Source: CBFIHN01 sp965662575
Lineage (GTDB): Bacteria; Pseudomonadota; Gammaproteobacteria; Francisellales; CACEW01
NCBI GenBank assembly: GCA_965662575.1
Contig: CBFIHN010000008.1
Location: 1 to 48,965, forward strand
Length of the DNA: 48,965 nucleotides
Direction: 5' to 3'
Under the pieces are notes generated by a model. It had not been told where the DNA came from, did no database searches, and saw only the letters and a program-made list of their open reading frames with translations. Both the position numbers and the translations under genes were made by a program. Positions 8,335-15,601 of this stretch are shown here, piece after piece (position 1 is the first letter of the stretch; each line of letters opens with the position of its first letter).

Positions 8335-9915
8335 ATGCAAATCACATTGGCACAAATAAATGTCACGGTTGGTGCGATAGAAAAAAACACCCAACAAATT
8401 ATCGAAGTTGCTCAAGCAAATCACATGAGCGACCTAATTGTGTTCCCTGAGCTTGTGATAACTGGTTATCCACCAGAGGATTTATTACTTCGTCCTGAGT
8501 GTATCAGTCGGACTGAAGCAGCGCTTGAGAAAATTCTATCTGCGAACATACCGAGTACGCTAATTATTGGACATCCTCGGCAAGAAAAAGGGCAGTTATT
8601 TAACAGCTTGTCAGTGATTGATCAGGGTCAACTTATCGCATGTTACGATAAGCGCTATTTGCCAAATTATACGGTATTTGATGAAGCACGCTATTTTACA
8701 CCAGGTCGTGGTAGTAAGGTCATCACGGTGAAAAACAAACGTTTTGGCTTATTAATCTGTGAAGATGCATGGTACCGTGAACTGGCCGAAGAATATAAAG
8801 ATTTAGGTGTTGACTACCTACTAGCGATTAATGCTTCACCCTTTTATCTTGGTAAAATGGCACAACGTCTTGACAGTGCTAGCCGCATCACGAAAGCCAC
8901 GAATTTGCCAATGATTAGCGTTAACTTGGTTGGAGCTCAGGATGGCTTGATATTTGATGGGCGTTCTTTTGTCATCAATGCACAAGGTCAGCTAATACAA
9001 TCGCTTGCCAGCTTCAAACAAGATGTTCGCAGCATGGAATTGGCGTTGAAAATAAAAAAGAGTCAGCATGAAGCAACCTCTCAGGAGGTCGAGCTTTACC
9101 AAGCCCTTGTGCTGGCGGTGCGTGATTATGTTTATAAAAATGGCTTTTCTGGTGCCTATATTGGCCTGTCCGGTGGTATTGATTCTGCCTTAACGCTGGC
9201 AGTGGCAGTTGATGCATTGGGAGCAGATAAGGTTGAAGCCGTTATCATGCCATCGCAGTATACGGCAGCGATGAGCATTGAAGATGCGATTGCTGAAGCA
9301 CAAGCGCTGGGTGTTAAGTATCATCAGTTAGCAATCAATGAGTGCACTCAAGCGATTGAAGCAACACTCAAGCCAATTTTTCATGGCATGGAAACGGGAT
9401 TAGCGGAAGAGAATATTCAAGCCCGTGCGCGAGGTATATTACTGATGGCGCTATCAAATAAGTTTGGTCAATTGGTATTAACCACGGGGAATAAAAGTGA
9501 AATGGCTGTTGGTTACTGTACACTGTATGGTGATATGGCGGGTGGCTATTGTGTTTTAAAAGATATTTACAAGACGCAAGTTTATCGTTTGGCGCGCTAT
9601 CGCAATGAGATCAGCCCAGTGATTCCAGAGCGAGTGATAACGCGTGCGCCTTCAGCGGAATTGCGCCCAGATCAAACTGATCAAGAGTCGCTACCAGATT
9701 ACAGTATGCTTGATCGTATTTTACAGTGCTATATCGAAGCGCGACAAAGCAAGCAGGATATCATCAGAGCGGGCTACCCGCCTGAGGTTGTTGATAAGAT
9801 TATTCATCTTGTAAAGCGCAATGAGTACAAGCGCCAACAGGCACCACCTGGTCCAAAAGTTACCGTGTCGGCATTTGGTAAAGATTGGCGCTATCCGATT
9901 ACATCGGGGTTTTAA
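8335..9915 (+). CDS. nadE: Glutamine-dependent NAD+ synthetase
   Basis: Amidates nicotinate adenine dinucleotide to NAD+ with ATP, using glutamine as the ammonia source. The N-terminal nitrilase-type glutaminase domain (about 1-250) has the full triad Glu39 (F-P-E-L), Lys106 (Y-D-K-R-Y) and Cys142 (L-I-C-E-D-A-W). The C-terminal synthetase has the PP-loop G-L-S-G-G-I-D-S-A-L-T and T-T-G-N-K-S-E-M-A-V-G-Y. Length 526 fits the fused glutaminase form. No Shine-Dalgarno is evident before the ATG (A/T-rich leader), so it may depend on an unstructured leader. Stand-alone gene between divergent sdhC and a convergent neighbour. Confidence 0.96.
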   Translation: MQITLAQINVTVGAIEKNTQQIIEVAQANHMSDLIVFPELVITGYPPEDLLLRPECISRTEAALEKILSANIPSTLIIGHPRQEKGQLFNSLSVIDQGQLIACYDKRYLPNYTVFDEARYFTPGRGSKVITVKNKRFGLLICEDAWYRELAEEYKDLGVDYLLAINASPFYLGKMAQRLDSASRITKATNLPMISVNLVGAQDGLIFDGRSFVINAQGQLIQSLASFKQDVRSMELALKIKKSQHEATSQEVELYQALVLAVRDYVYKNGFSGAYIGLSGGIDSALTLAVAVDALGADKVEAVIMPSQYTAAMSIEDAIAEAQALGVKYHQLAINECTQAIEATLKPIFHGMETGLAEENIQARARGILLMALSNKFGQLVLTTGNKSEMAVGYCTLYGDMAGGYCVLKDIYKTQVYRLARYRNEISPVIPERVITRAPSAELRPDQTDQESLPDYSMLDRILQCYIEARQSKQDIIRAGYPPEVVDKIIHLVKRNEYKRQQAPPGPKVTVSAFGKDWRYPITSGF

Positions 9916-9921
9916 TAGGTC

Positions 9922-9943
9922 ACCCTGCTGCAAGCAGCAGGGT
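9922..9943 (+). terminator. Perfect GC hairpin after nadE
   Basis: ACCCTGCTG and CAGCAGGGT form a perfect 9-bp stem around CAAG, starting 6 bases after the nadE stop and followed by ATTTCATTT. Good candidate intrinsic terminator, though the T-run is interrupted. Mirror-image relative of the hairpin at 10049-10070. Confidence 0.65.
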
Positions 9944-10048
9944 ATTTCATTTGATATCACATGTCGCCTGCGCAATCAGGTTGTACCAGCGATTTAGCAG
10001 AAGCGCCGTGCGAAAGTCCAGAGCTGTTTTGTTATTATTAAGGAGAAT

Positions 10049-10070
10049 ACCCCGCTGCTTGTGACAGGGT
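10049..10070 (-). terminator. GC hairpin after the 10074-11000 gene
   Basis: As minus-strand RNA, ACCCUGU pairs with G-C-G-G-G-G-U over 7 positions including two G-U wobbles; read as plus-strand RNA those positions would be C-A mismatches, so the structure favours the minus strand. It starts 3 bases after the stop of the secreted-protein gene and is followed by ATTCTCCTTAAT. Confidence 0.55.
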
Positions 10071-10073
10071 GGT

Positions 10074-11000
10074 TTATTGTGGGATATGAATGTGTATTGG
10101 CTTAGCGTGTACGGAGTTTTTGAGTGCTCGGTAGCCAGCTCGCCCATTTTCCATATAGATTAGCGACCAGCCACTGACCATGGATCCGTCACCAAACACA
10201 CAGATGTCGCCTTCACCCAGTTGATCACTGAAACCACCTGCACTGTAGTAACTGATTTCCGAGCCACCAAGATTCTGACAGACATTTGCTGAGGGGTTTT
10301 TATGTGGTCCACTCCACAGGGAGGACTTTGGATTGATTGGTCCAAGGTTCTTGATGATTGTTGCCGCGATACTTGGTTTTTTAGATGCATAAGTTTTTAG
10401 TCCAATTGCAACAAAGCCATGATTTGGCTCCATAAAGGTACAAAATGCCTGTGATAAACCAAATTTTGATGCAAACATCGACGTATTGAATTCGGCACGC
10501 ATAGATTCAACTGTGCCGTGATGTGCTCGGCAGTAGGCAGTAAGCTGGGCGATATTGTTCTTTATCCAGGGTCGACAGCCAGACGGCGTACAGTATAACC
10601 CTTGGTTTATCTTGCCGAGGCCCCCGGTGTAGCTAATGGATTTAAACATATTGGCAAGATCAATTTTTGAATATTTGGTTAATTGTGGGCCAATGGTGAC
10701 GCGCTCATGCTGTAAAGTTTTTTTGCTTGTGGCATAAGTGAAGATGACCCGGCCAGGTTGTAGTGGATAAGTGCCTCCATCACTAAAAATAACCCCGGCC
10801 CAATTATATTTTTTCCCACCAGTGTGCCATAGGCCTTTAGCAATATATATTGGCAGGCATAGTTTATTTTTAATATGATTTGCTTGGCAAGCTGCGCGCC
10901 CGCTGAGATAGGTGGTATGCGTTTTTTCAACCATCATTATATTGGCAAAGGTGGTCGCTGATAGGCAGGTGAGTAGGAGCGTTGATACTATTTTTTTCAT
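10074..11000 (-). CDS. Secreted cysteine-rich protein with C-terminal DUF333-like domain
   Basis: 308 residues. The N-terminus is a Sec signal peptide (K-K at 2-3, hydrophobic core, likely cleavage after T-F-A19), so the product is periplasmic or exported. The mature part has eight cysteines (A-A-C, K-L-C, L-Y-C, S-G-C-R, A-Y-C, A-F-C, V-C-Q, I-C-V), an even number suggesting disulfides. From about residue 235, N-P-S-A-N-V-C-Q-N-L-G-G and D-I-C-V-F-G-D-G-S with S-G-W-S-L match the DUF333/'putative hemolysin' pattern (N-P-A-S-x-x-C-x-x-x-G-G, then C-x-x-x-D-G and a W). That call comes from recall of the pattern. The first 230 residues are not recognised. Only a weak ribosome site precedes the ATG. 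Lone gene, divergent from argD. Confidence 0.8.
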   Translation of the reverse strand: MKKIVSTLLLTCLSATTFANIMMVEKTHTTYLSGRAACQANHIKNKLCLPIYIAKGLWHTGGKKYNWAGVIFSDGGTYPLQPGRVIFTYATSKKTLQHERVTIGPQLTKYSKIDLANMFKSISYTGGLGKINQGLYCTPSGCRPWIKNNIAQLTAYCRAHHGTVESMRAEFNTSMFASKFGLSQAFCTFMEPNHGFVAIGLKTYASKKPSIAATIIKNLGPINPKSSLWSGPHKNPSANVCQNLGGSEISYYSAGGFSDQLGEGDICVFGDGSMVSGWSLIYMENGRAGYRALKNSVHAKPIHIHIPQ

Positions 11001-11148
11001 AAAAATTCTTACAAATTTTTTGATTAAAATAATGAATTATTATTAACAAATTATTACGTTAGGGTGTTGGCATGTCAGTTTGATTTTTTATTAAGTGGTT
11101 GTTAGGCTGGTTTTCTGTTAGCTGAGTGATTTTTGTCGGGGGTTGAGG

Positions 11149-12324
11149 ATGTCCGGACATCTAATGAAGGCCTATGCGCCACAGCCTGTTGCTTTTTCTC
11201 GGGGCGAGGGTGTTTGGCTATGGGATGCGCAGGGTAAAAAATACCTGGATGCATTGTGTGGTATCGCTGTTGTAAGCCTTGGGCATGCGCATCCGAAAGT
11301 GACGCAAGTGATTTCTGAGCAAGCGGCTAGACTCATGCAAGTGTCTAATGGTTTTGACATTTGTGAACAGCAAGATTTGGCTGATCGGTTGGCAGAACTA
11401 ACCGGTTTAGATAAAGCCTTTTTCTGTAGTACTGGTGCAGAGGCTAATGAGGCAGCCATTAAAATTGCCCGACTTTATGGTAACCGTTGTGGGATTAAAA
11501 ACCCACAAATAGTGGTGATGGAAAAAGCTTTTCATGGGCGGACAATGGCAACAATTACGGCCTCAGCCAGTCCAGTGGTTCAAGCCGGTTTTGAGCCATT
11601 ACTCGATGGGTTTATCCGTTGCCCTTATAATGACTTAAATGCTTTGCAAGATGTCTTGCAAAGCCACGATAATATTGTTGCTGTCATGCTCGAGCCGATT
11701 CAGGGGGAGGGTGGATTGCATATTCCTGATCAGCATTATCTGCCTGGTGTACGCGAGCTTTGTGATCAGTATCAGGCGTTCATGATTTTAGATGAAGTGC
11801 AGACCGGGGTTGGGCGTACAGGCAAGTTGTATGCCTATCAGCATCATCACTTTTTGCCAGATATCATCACGTCTGCTAAAGCATTGGGTAATGGGTATCC
11901 AGTGGCTTTTTGTATGGCAACAGGTAAGGCTGCAGATGTTTTTCAGGTAGGAAATCATGGAACAACATTTGGCGGTAGTCCTATGGCGTCAAGAGTTGCG
12001 CATACCGTGATTGATTTGGTTGCTAAACCAAGTTTTCTTGCGCATGTCAATCATCTGGGTGATTATTTATTAAATGCATTGCGCGAACGTTTAGCGCATC
12101 ACCCGCATGTGGTAGAAATTCGTGGCCAAGGTCTGATGATCGGTATTGAACTTAATCAACCTTGCATGCAATTACGTGGCCAAGGTTTAGCGATGCCGGG
12201 GGTGGGGTTGGTGTTTAATGTCACCGCTAAGAATGTGATTCGCCTGGTTCCACCCCTGGTCATGCAAGAGGCAGAGGCTGATATGCTAGTTGATGGTCTT
12301 GATAAGCTGATTGGTTCACTATGA
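11149..12324 (+). CDS. argD: Acetylornithine/succinyldiaminopimelate aminotransferase
   Basis: PLP-dependent class III aminotransferase. Visible: C-S-T-G-A-E-A-N-E-A-A-I-K (phosphate loop), F-H-G-R-T, E-P-I-Q-G-E-G-G, L-D-E-V-Q-T-G-V-G-R-T-G, the Schiff-base lysine in S-A-K244-A-L-G-N-G-Y-P, and H-G-T-T-F-G-G-S-P. This pattern is ArgD rather than ornithine-delta or GABA aminotransferase. The start at 11149 was chosen because GGGGG lies about 6 bases upstream; a TTG at 11143 and an ATG at 11164 are alternatives. No other arg gene is nearby, so in vivo it may work mainly as DapC in lysine/peptidoglycan synthesis (inference). A strong terminator follows. Confidence 0.88.
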   Translation: MSGHLMKAYAPQPVAFSRGEGVWLWDAQGKKYLDALCGIAVVSLGHAHPKVTQVISEQAARLMQVSNGFDICEQQDLADRLAELTGLDKAFFCSTGAEANEAAIKIARLYGNRCGIKNPQIVVMEKAFHGRTMATITASASPVVQAGFEPLLDGFIRCPYNDLNALQDVLQSHDNIVAVMLEPIQGEGGLHIPDQHYLPGVRELCDQYQAFMILDEVQTGVGRTGKLYAYQHHHFLPDIITSAKALGNGYPVAFCMATGKAADVFQVGNHGTTFGGSPMASRVAHTVIDLVAKPSFLAHVNHLGDYLLNALRERLAHHPHVVEIRGQGLMIGIELNQPCMQLRGQGLAMPGVGLVFNVTAKNVIRLVPPLVMQEAEADMLVDGLDKLIGSL

Positions 12325-12373
12325 CGGAGCTTCAATATCATGTTAATAGTTGATAGGCTTTGGTTTGCTGCGG

Positions 12374-12427
12374 GGTGGTGATATCTCATTGAATATTAAT
12401 GAATAAATCACAACACCACGTTTTTTT
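12374..12427 (+). terminator. Intrinsic terminator of argD
   Basis: GGTGGTGAT pairs with ATCAC plus CACC (two-base AA bulge), enclosing a smaller TCATT/AATGA stem, followed by seven Ts and ATTT. It begins about 50 bases after the argD stop and separates argD from the iminopeptidase gene. Confidence 0.75.
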
Positions 12428-12462
12428 ATTTCCTTATAGATTTCTATCGAGAGGAGAAGAGT

Positions 12463-13389
12463 GTGAGTGTGCAAGATTTTTTGTATCCGGCTATTGAGCC
12501 ATTCGCGGTCAATTATCTTATTTCGGGTCAGCACCATATTTATTATGAGCAGTGTGGCAATCCACAGGGTAAGCCAGTGTTGTTCGTGCATGGTGGTCCA
12601 GGTGGTGGATGTGTACCGATGTATCGTCAGTATTTCAATCCGCAAAAATATCGAATCATTTTGGTTGACCAACGTGGTTGTGGTCGTAGTCAGCCTAGTG
12701 CCTGTATTGAGCAAAATACAACAGCAGATTTAATTGCTGATTTCGAGGAAATTCGCCGACAATTAGGGATTAATCAATGGATGTTGTTTGGTGGCTCTTG
12801 GGGCAGCACGTTAGCGTTACTTTATGCGCAGCAGTATCCAAACATTGTTAGTGAGTTAGTGCTTAGAGGGATTTTCTTGGCGCAGCGACATGAAACACAG
12901 TGGCTTTATGACCAAGGTGGGGCGAGTGATTTTTTTCCTGAGTATTGGCAAGACTTTTCCATATCATCAACAAATAATATTCAGGCCTATCACCAACGGT
13001 TATGCTTAAGTCATGGCAGGCATTGCTTGGATGATGCAAAGCGCTGGTCTGATTGGGAGAATAGAATGTCCAAGGTTAACCCTGAGCATATTCTCCCGAT
13101 TGGTAATCAGTCTGCGCTAGAAATGGCGCGCATTGGCTGCCACTATTTCTACCATCATTTTTTTATTGAAGACAATCAAATTCTCAATCAATTGGATCAG
13201 ATAACCCATTTAGATTGTACAATTGTACAGGGTCGTTACGATATGATCTGTCGGTTTCAGGTAGCCTGGCAATTGCATCAGTTGTGGCCTGGCTCAAAGT
13301 TGTTGGTTGCGGAGAAGGATGGACATTCGATTGCCGAACGTGGTGTTATTCAACAGTTAGTGGCGGCGACGGATAGTTATGTTAGTTAA
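12463..13389 (+). CDS. pip: Proline iminopeptidase
   Basis: Alpha/beta-hydrolase of the S33 family that removes N-terminal proline from peptides in the cytoplasm. H-G-G-P-G-G-G forms the oxyanion region, V-D-Q-R-G-C-G-R-S is family-typical, G-G-S112-W-G-S-T is the nucleophile elbow, G-R-Y-D-M-I-C gives the acid and K-D-G-H288-S the histidine. At 308 residues it is close to the usual 310-320. It starts with GTG; GAGGAG about 6 bases upstream supports this. The 3' end overlaps xerD by 11 bases, suggesting coupled translation. Confidence 0.93.
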   Translation: MSVQDFLYPAIEPFAVNYLISGQHHIYYEQCGNPQGKPVLFVHGGPGGGCVPMYRQYFNPQKYRIILVDQRGCGRSQPSACIEQNTTADLIADFEEIRRQLGINQWMLFGGSWGSTLALLYAQQYPNIVSELVLRGIFLAQRHETQWLYDQGGASDFFPEYWQDFSISSTNNIQAYHQRLCLSHGRHCLDDAKRWSDWENRMSKVNPEHILPIGNQSALEMARIGCHYFYHHFFIEDNQILNQLDQITHLDCTIVQGRYDMICRFQVAWQLHQLWPGSKLLVAEKDGHSIAERGVIQQLVAATDSYVS

Positions 13390-14260
13390 TGAGTTTGTAC
13401 AATATTTATTGCTGGAAAAAGGTTTGAGTCAGCAGACTTTGGCAGCCTACCAAAATGACTTAAAGCAGTTCACGCTTTGGCTGGAGTTCCAGCAAAGAAC
13501 GTCATTACGTCAGGTGATGCGTGAAGACATACAATCTTATTTGGCATATCGCTGTCAGCAAGGGATGAAGGCGCGTTCAATCGCTAGATTCTTAGCTAGT
13601 GTGCGTCAATTTTATCGTTGGCTGCTACGCGAAGACTTGATACAACAGGATCCAACACTAAATGTCGAAAATCCTAAGCTAGGACGTGCGTTGCCAAAGA
13701 CATTGAGTGAAAGTGCGGTCGAGGCATTGCTCGCAGCGCCAGATTTGCAAACGGCCTTAGGCTTGCGCGATCGTGCAATGCTGGAGGTTCTATATGCCAG
13801 TGGTTTAAGAATTAGCGAGTTAATTCACTTAACAATGGATGCGGTTAATTTGCGTCAGGGTGTGGTGCGTGTCACGGGTAAAGGGAATAAAGAGCGCTTG
13901 GTGCCCCTTGGTGAGCCTGCTAGTGATGCTTTATCGCGTTATTTCGCTGTGGCTAGGGCTGAATTACTCAGGGCCAAGATAAGTGACTATGTGTTTGTTA
14001 GTCAGCAGGCGAAAGCAATGACTCGTCAGACTTTTTGGCACCGTATCAAGCGATACGCAATTGAGGCTGGTATTAGCACTGATTTATCCCCGCATACGTT
14101 GCGCCATGCTTTCGCGACACATTTATTAAATCATGGTGCTGATTTGCGGGTGGTGCAGTTATTACTCGGGCATAGTGATATTTCAACGACCACCATTTAT
14201 ACGCACATAGCCGATGCGCGGTTGAAGGCGCTTTATGCGGCCCACCATCCGCGAGCTTAA
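13379..14260 (+). CDS. xerD: Site-specific tyrosine recombinase XerD
   Basis: With XerC, resolves chromosome dimers at dif. N-terminal SAM-like core-binding domain (about 1-85: L-L-L-E-K-G-L-S-Q-Q-T-L-A-A-Y, F-Y-R-W-L-L-R-E) and a catalytic domain with A-S-G-L-R-I-S-E-L (first Arg), G-K-G-N-K-E-R-L-V-P-L, S-P-H-T-L-R-H-A-F-A-T-H (HxxR), L-L-G-H-S-D-I-S-T-T-T and nucleophile Tyr274 in I-Y-T-H. P-x-L-G-R-x-L-P-K-T-L-S favours XerD over XerC. Length 293 fits. Its stop shares TTAA with the stop of convergent rppH. Confidence 0.93.
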   Translation: MLVNEFVQYLLLEKGLSQQTLAAYQNDLKQFTLWLEFQQRTSLRQVMREDIQSYLAYRCQQGMKARSIARFLASVRQFYRWLLREDLIQQDPTLNVENPKLGRALPKTLSESAVEALLAAPDLQTALGLRDRAMLEVLYASGLRISELIHLTMDAVNLRQGVVRVTGKGNKERLVPLGEPASDALSRYFAVARAELLRAKISDYVFVSQQAKAMTRQTFWHRIKRYAIEAGISTDLSPHTLRHAFATHLLNHGADLRVVQLLLGHSDISTTTIYTHIADARLKALYAAHHPRA

Positions 14261-14751
14261 TGCTGGGGTATGAATTGTTTTAGATAAGTCAGCGCCTGTT
14301 GATAAACATCTCGTTTAAAATCAATGACCTTTTGTGTGGGTTGGGTGTAATCAATCCAACGCCATTGATCAAATTCTGGGATGTCGGATGCTTGCAAGTT
14401 AATTTCAGACTCATCTGATATGAGGCGCAGAAGGAACCATTTTTGCTTTTGGCCGATACAAAGCGGTGTGCTATTACGGATATACTTTTTAGGTAAATCA
14501 TAATGCAGCCACTCCGGCGTACTAGCAATAACATTAACATCTTGTGGATTTAACCCAGTCTCTTCATGAAGTTCACGATACATTGCGGCAAGAGCGGTTT
14601 CATTTTTTTTCACGCCACCTTGGGGAAATTGCCAGGAACTTTGGCCAATGCGTTTGCCCCAAAATAGTTGGTTCTGCCGATTTAATAGTGCGATCGCAAT
14701 GTTCGCACGATAGCCATGGCTGTCGATCACTGTGAAGTCCGTTTGTTTCAT
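14257..14751 (-). CDS. rppH: RNA pyrophosphohydrolase (Nudix)
   Basis: Removes pyrophosphate from mRNA 5' ends, triggering RNase E decay. The Nudix box is complete: Gly45, Glu51, Arg59-Glu60, Glu63-Glu64, Gly66-Leu67. G-Y-R-A-N-I-A-I at the start, W-G-K-R, S-S-W-Q-F-P-Q-G-G and W-L-x-Y-D-L-P are RppH signatures. 164 residues, normal. It converges on xerD with 4 bases of stop-codon overlap. Confidence 0.95.
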   Translation of the reverse strand: MKQTDFTVIDSHGYRANIAIALLNRQNQLFWGKRIGQSSWQFPQGGVKKNETALAAMYRELHEETGLNPQDVNVIASTPEWLHYDLPKKYIRNSTPLCIGQKQKWFLLRLISDESEINLQASDIPEFDQWRWIDYTQPTQKVIDFKRDVYQQALTYLKQFIPQH

Positions 14752-14793
14752 TGCCTAGTTATACTATTTGTTGTATTCCAAGGTCAACAAAAT

Positions 14794-15549
14794 TTAGAAA
14801 GTATAAGCGAATAAGACAGAGGAGGTTGAATTGAATTTTGATTTGCCATCAACTGGTTTACTGTCATTACTCAATTGGTAGCTGAGTTGTAAACTAACAT
14901 TATCAAATAGCTTGGTCGCTAGTGTGGTATCTGACGTGGTGTTGACATTAATCTTGGCAATGTTAGTTTGCAACTGCTCAGTTAATGTCGTTTTCTCGTT
15001 AATTGTCCAGCTGTAATTAGACCCTATCTGCAGAGAGGGGTCATCTTGAGTTTGATTTGTTTGTTCCAATACGCTGCGGCGTACACCAGGGCCAAGAAAT
15101 AAGTTTAGTGACATATTGTGTGGAACACCGAGATTGAAACCATAACCGGCGTTCAGGTTTAGGACATATTGGTAACCATCAAATTTGTCATTCGTATACT
15201 TAATTTGTGTGTATAAAGAATTGCTTGTCGTGAAGTTATATTGAGAGCGTTGCTGTAGGACTAGTTTATTAGCCGTCGTGCCAGATTTGCGGGTGTGGTC
15301 AAATTGATAACTGGCAATGCCTGTATGTACCCATTTATTTTTAGTGTATTGAATATTGGCATTAAGATTAAAATTTTCAGAGGTGGTGTTACCAGTATTA
15401 GCAACGTAGCCGGCACCAATTGATGTGCCTTTCCAGTGGTTAACTTTAGGTTTTTCCTGTGTGGTATTCTGTGGCTGTTCAGTTTTTGTTGCGGCAAAAA
15501 TGCTACCACTGGCGAGGATGAGAGCAAGAGCGCTGGCGAATATTTTCAT
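14794..15549 (-). CDS. DUF481 (YdiY-like) outer-membrane beta-barrel protein
   Basis: A signal peptide with K2 and an Ala/Leu core ends in I-F-A-A. The mature protein shows alternating polar/hydrophobic strands rich in Asn, Thr and Tyr with almost no cysteine, and ends in Y-T-F, the usual aromatic C-terminus of outer-membrane barrels. G-T-S-I-G-A-G-Y-V-A-N-T-G-N-T, then Y-Q-F-D-H and a Y-x-Y-V-L-N-L-N-A-G-Y-G motif, match the DUF481 'salt-induced outer membrane protein' family. The start is placed at the methionine opening the signal peptide (GGAAAC about 6 bases upstream); an upstream ATG at 15576 would add nine residues. Divergent from dinG by 52 bases. Substrate or role unknown. Confidence 0.85.
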   Translation of the reverse strand: MKIFASALALILASGSIFAATKTEQPQNTTQEKPKVNHWKGTSIGAGYVANTGNTTSENFNLNANIQYTKNKWVHTGIASYQFDHTRKSGTTANKLVLQQRSQYNFTTSNSLYTQIKYTNDKFDGYQYVLNLNAGYGFNLGVPHNMSLNLFLGPGVRRSVLEQTNQTQDDPSLQIGSNYSWTINEKTTLTEQLQTNIAKINVNTTSDTTLATKLFDNVSLQLSYQLSNDSKPVDGKSKFNSTSSVLFAYTF

Positions 15550-15601
15550 CGGTAAGTTTCCGTACTGTGATATCATTCAAGAGCAGAAGTATAACCAGAA
15601 T

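Noticed and set aside
9947..10147. Minus-strand frame through the convergent gap that looks a little like the end of a transposase (L-N-R-W-Y-N-L-I-A-Q-A)
   Set aside because: Only about 25 residues outside the neighbouring gene, no catalytic motif, no start or ribosome site. Possibly IS debris, but not supportable without a search.
15425..15601. N-terminal extension of the dinG frame by 59 codons
   Set aside because: It runs antisense through the signal peptide of the DUF481 gene and has no family similarity; DinG homology begins after 15602.
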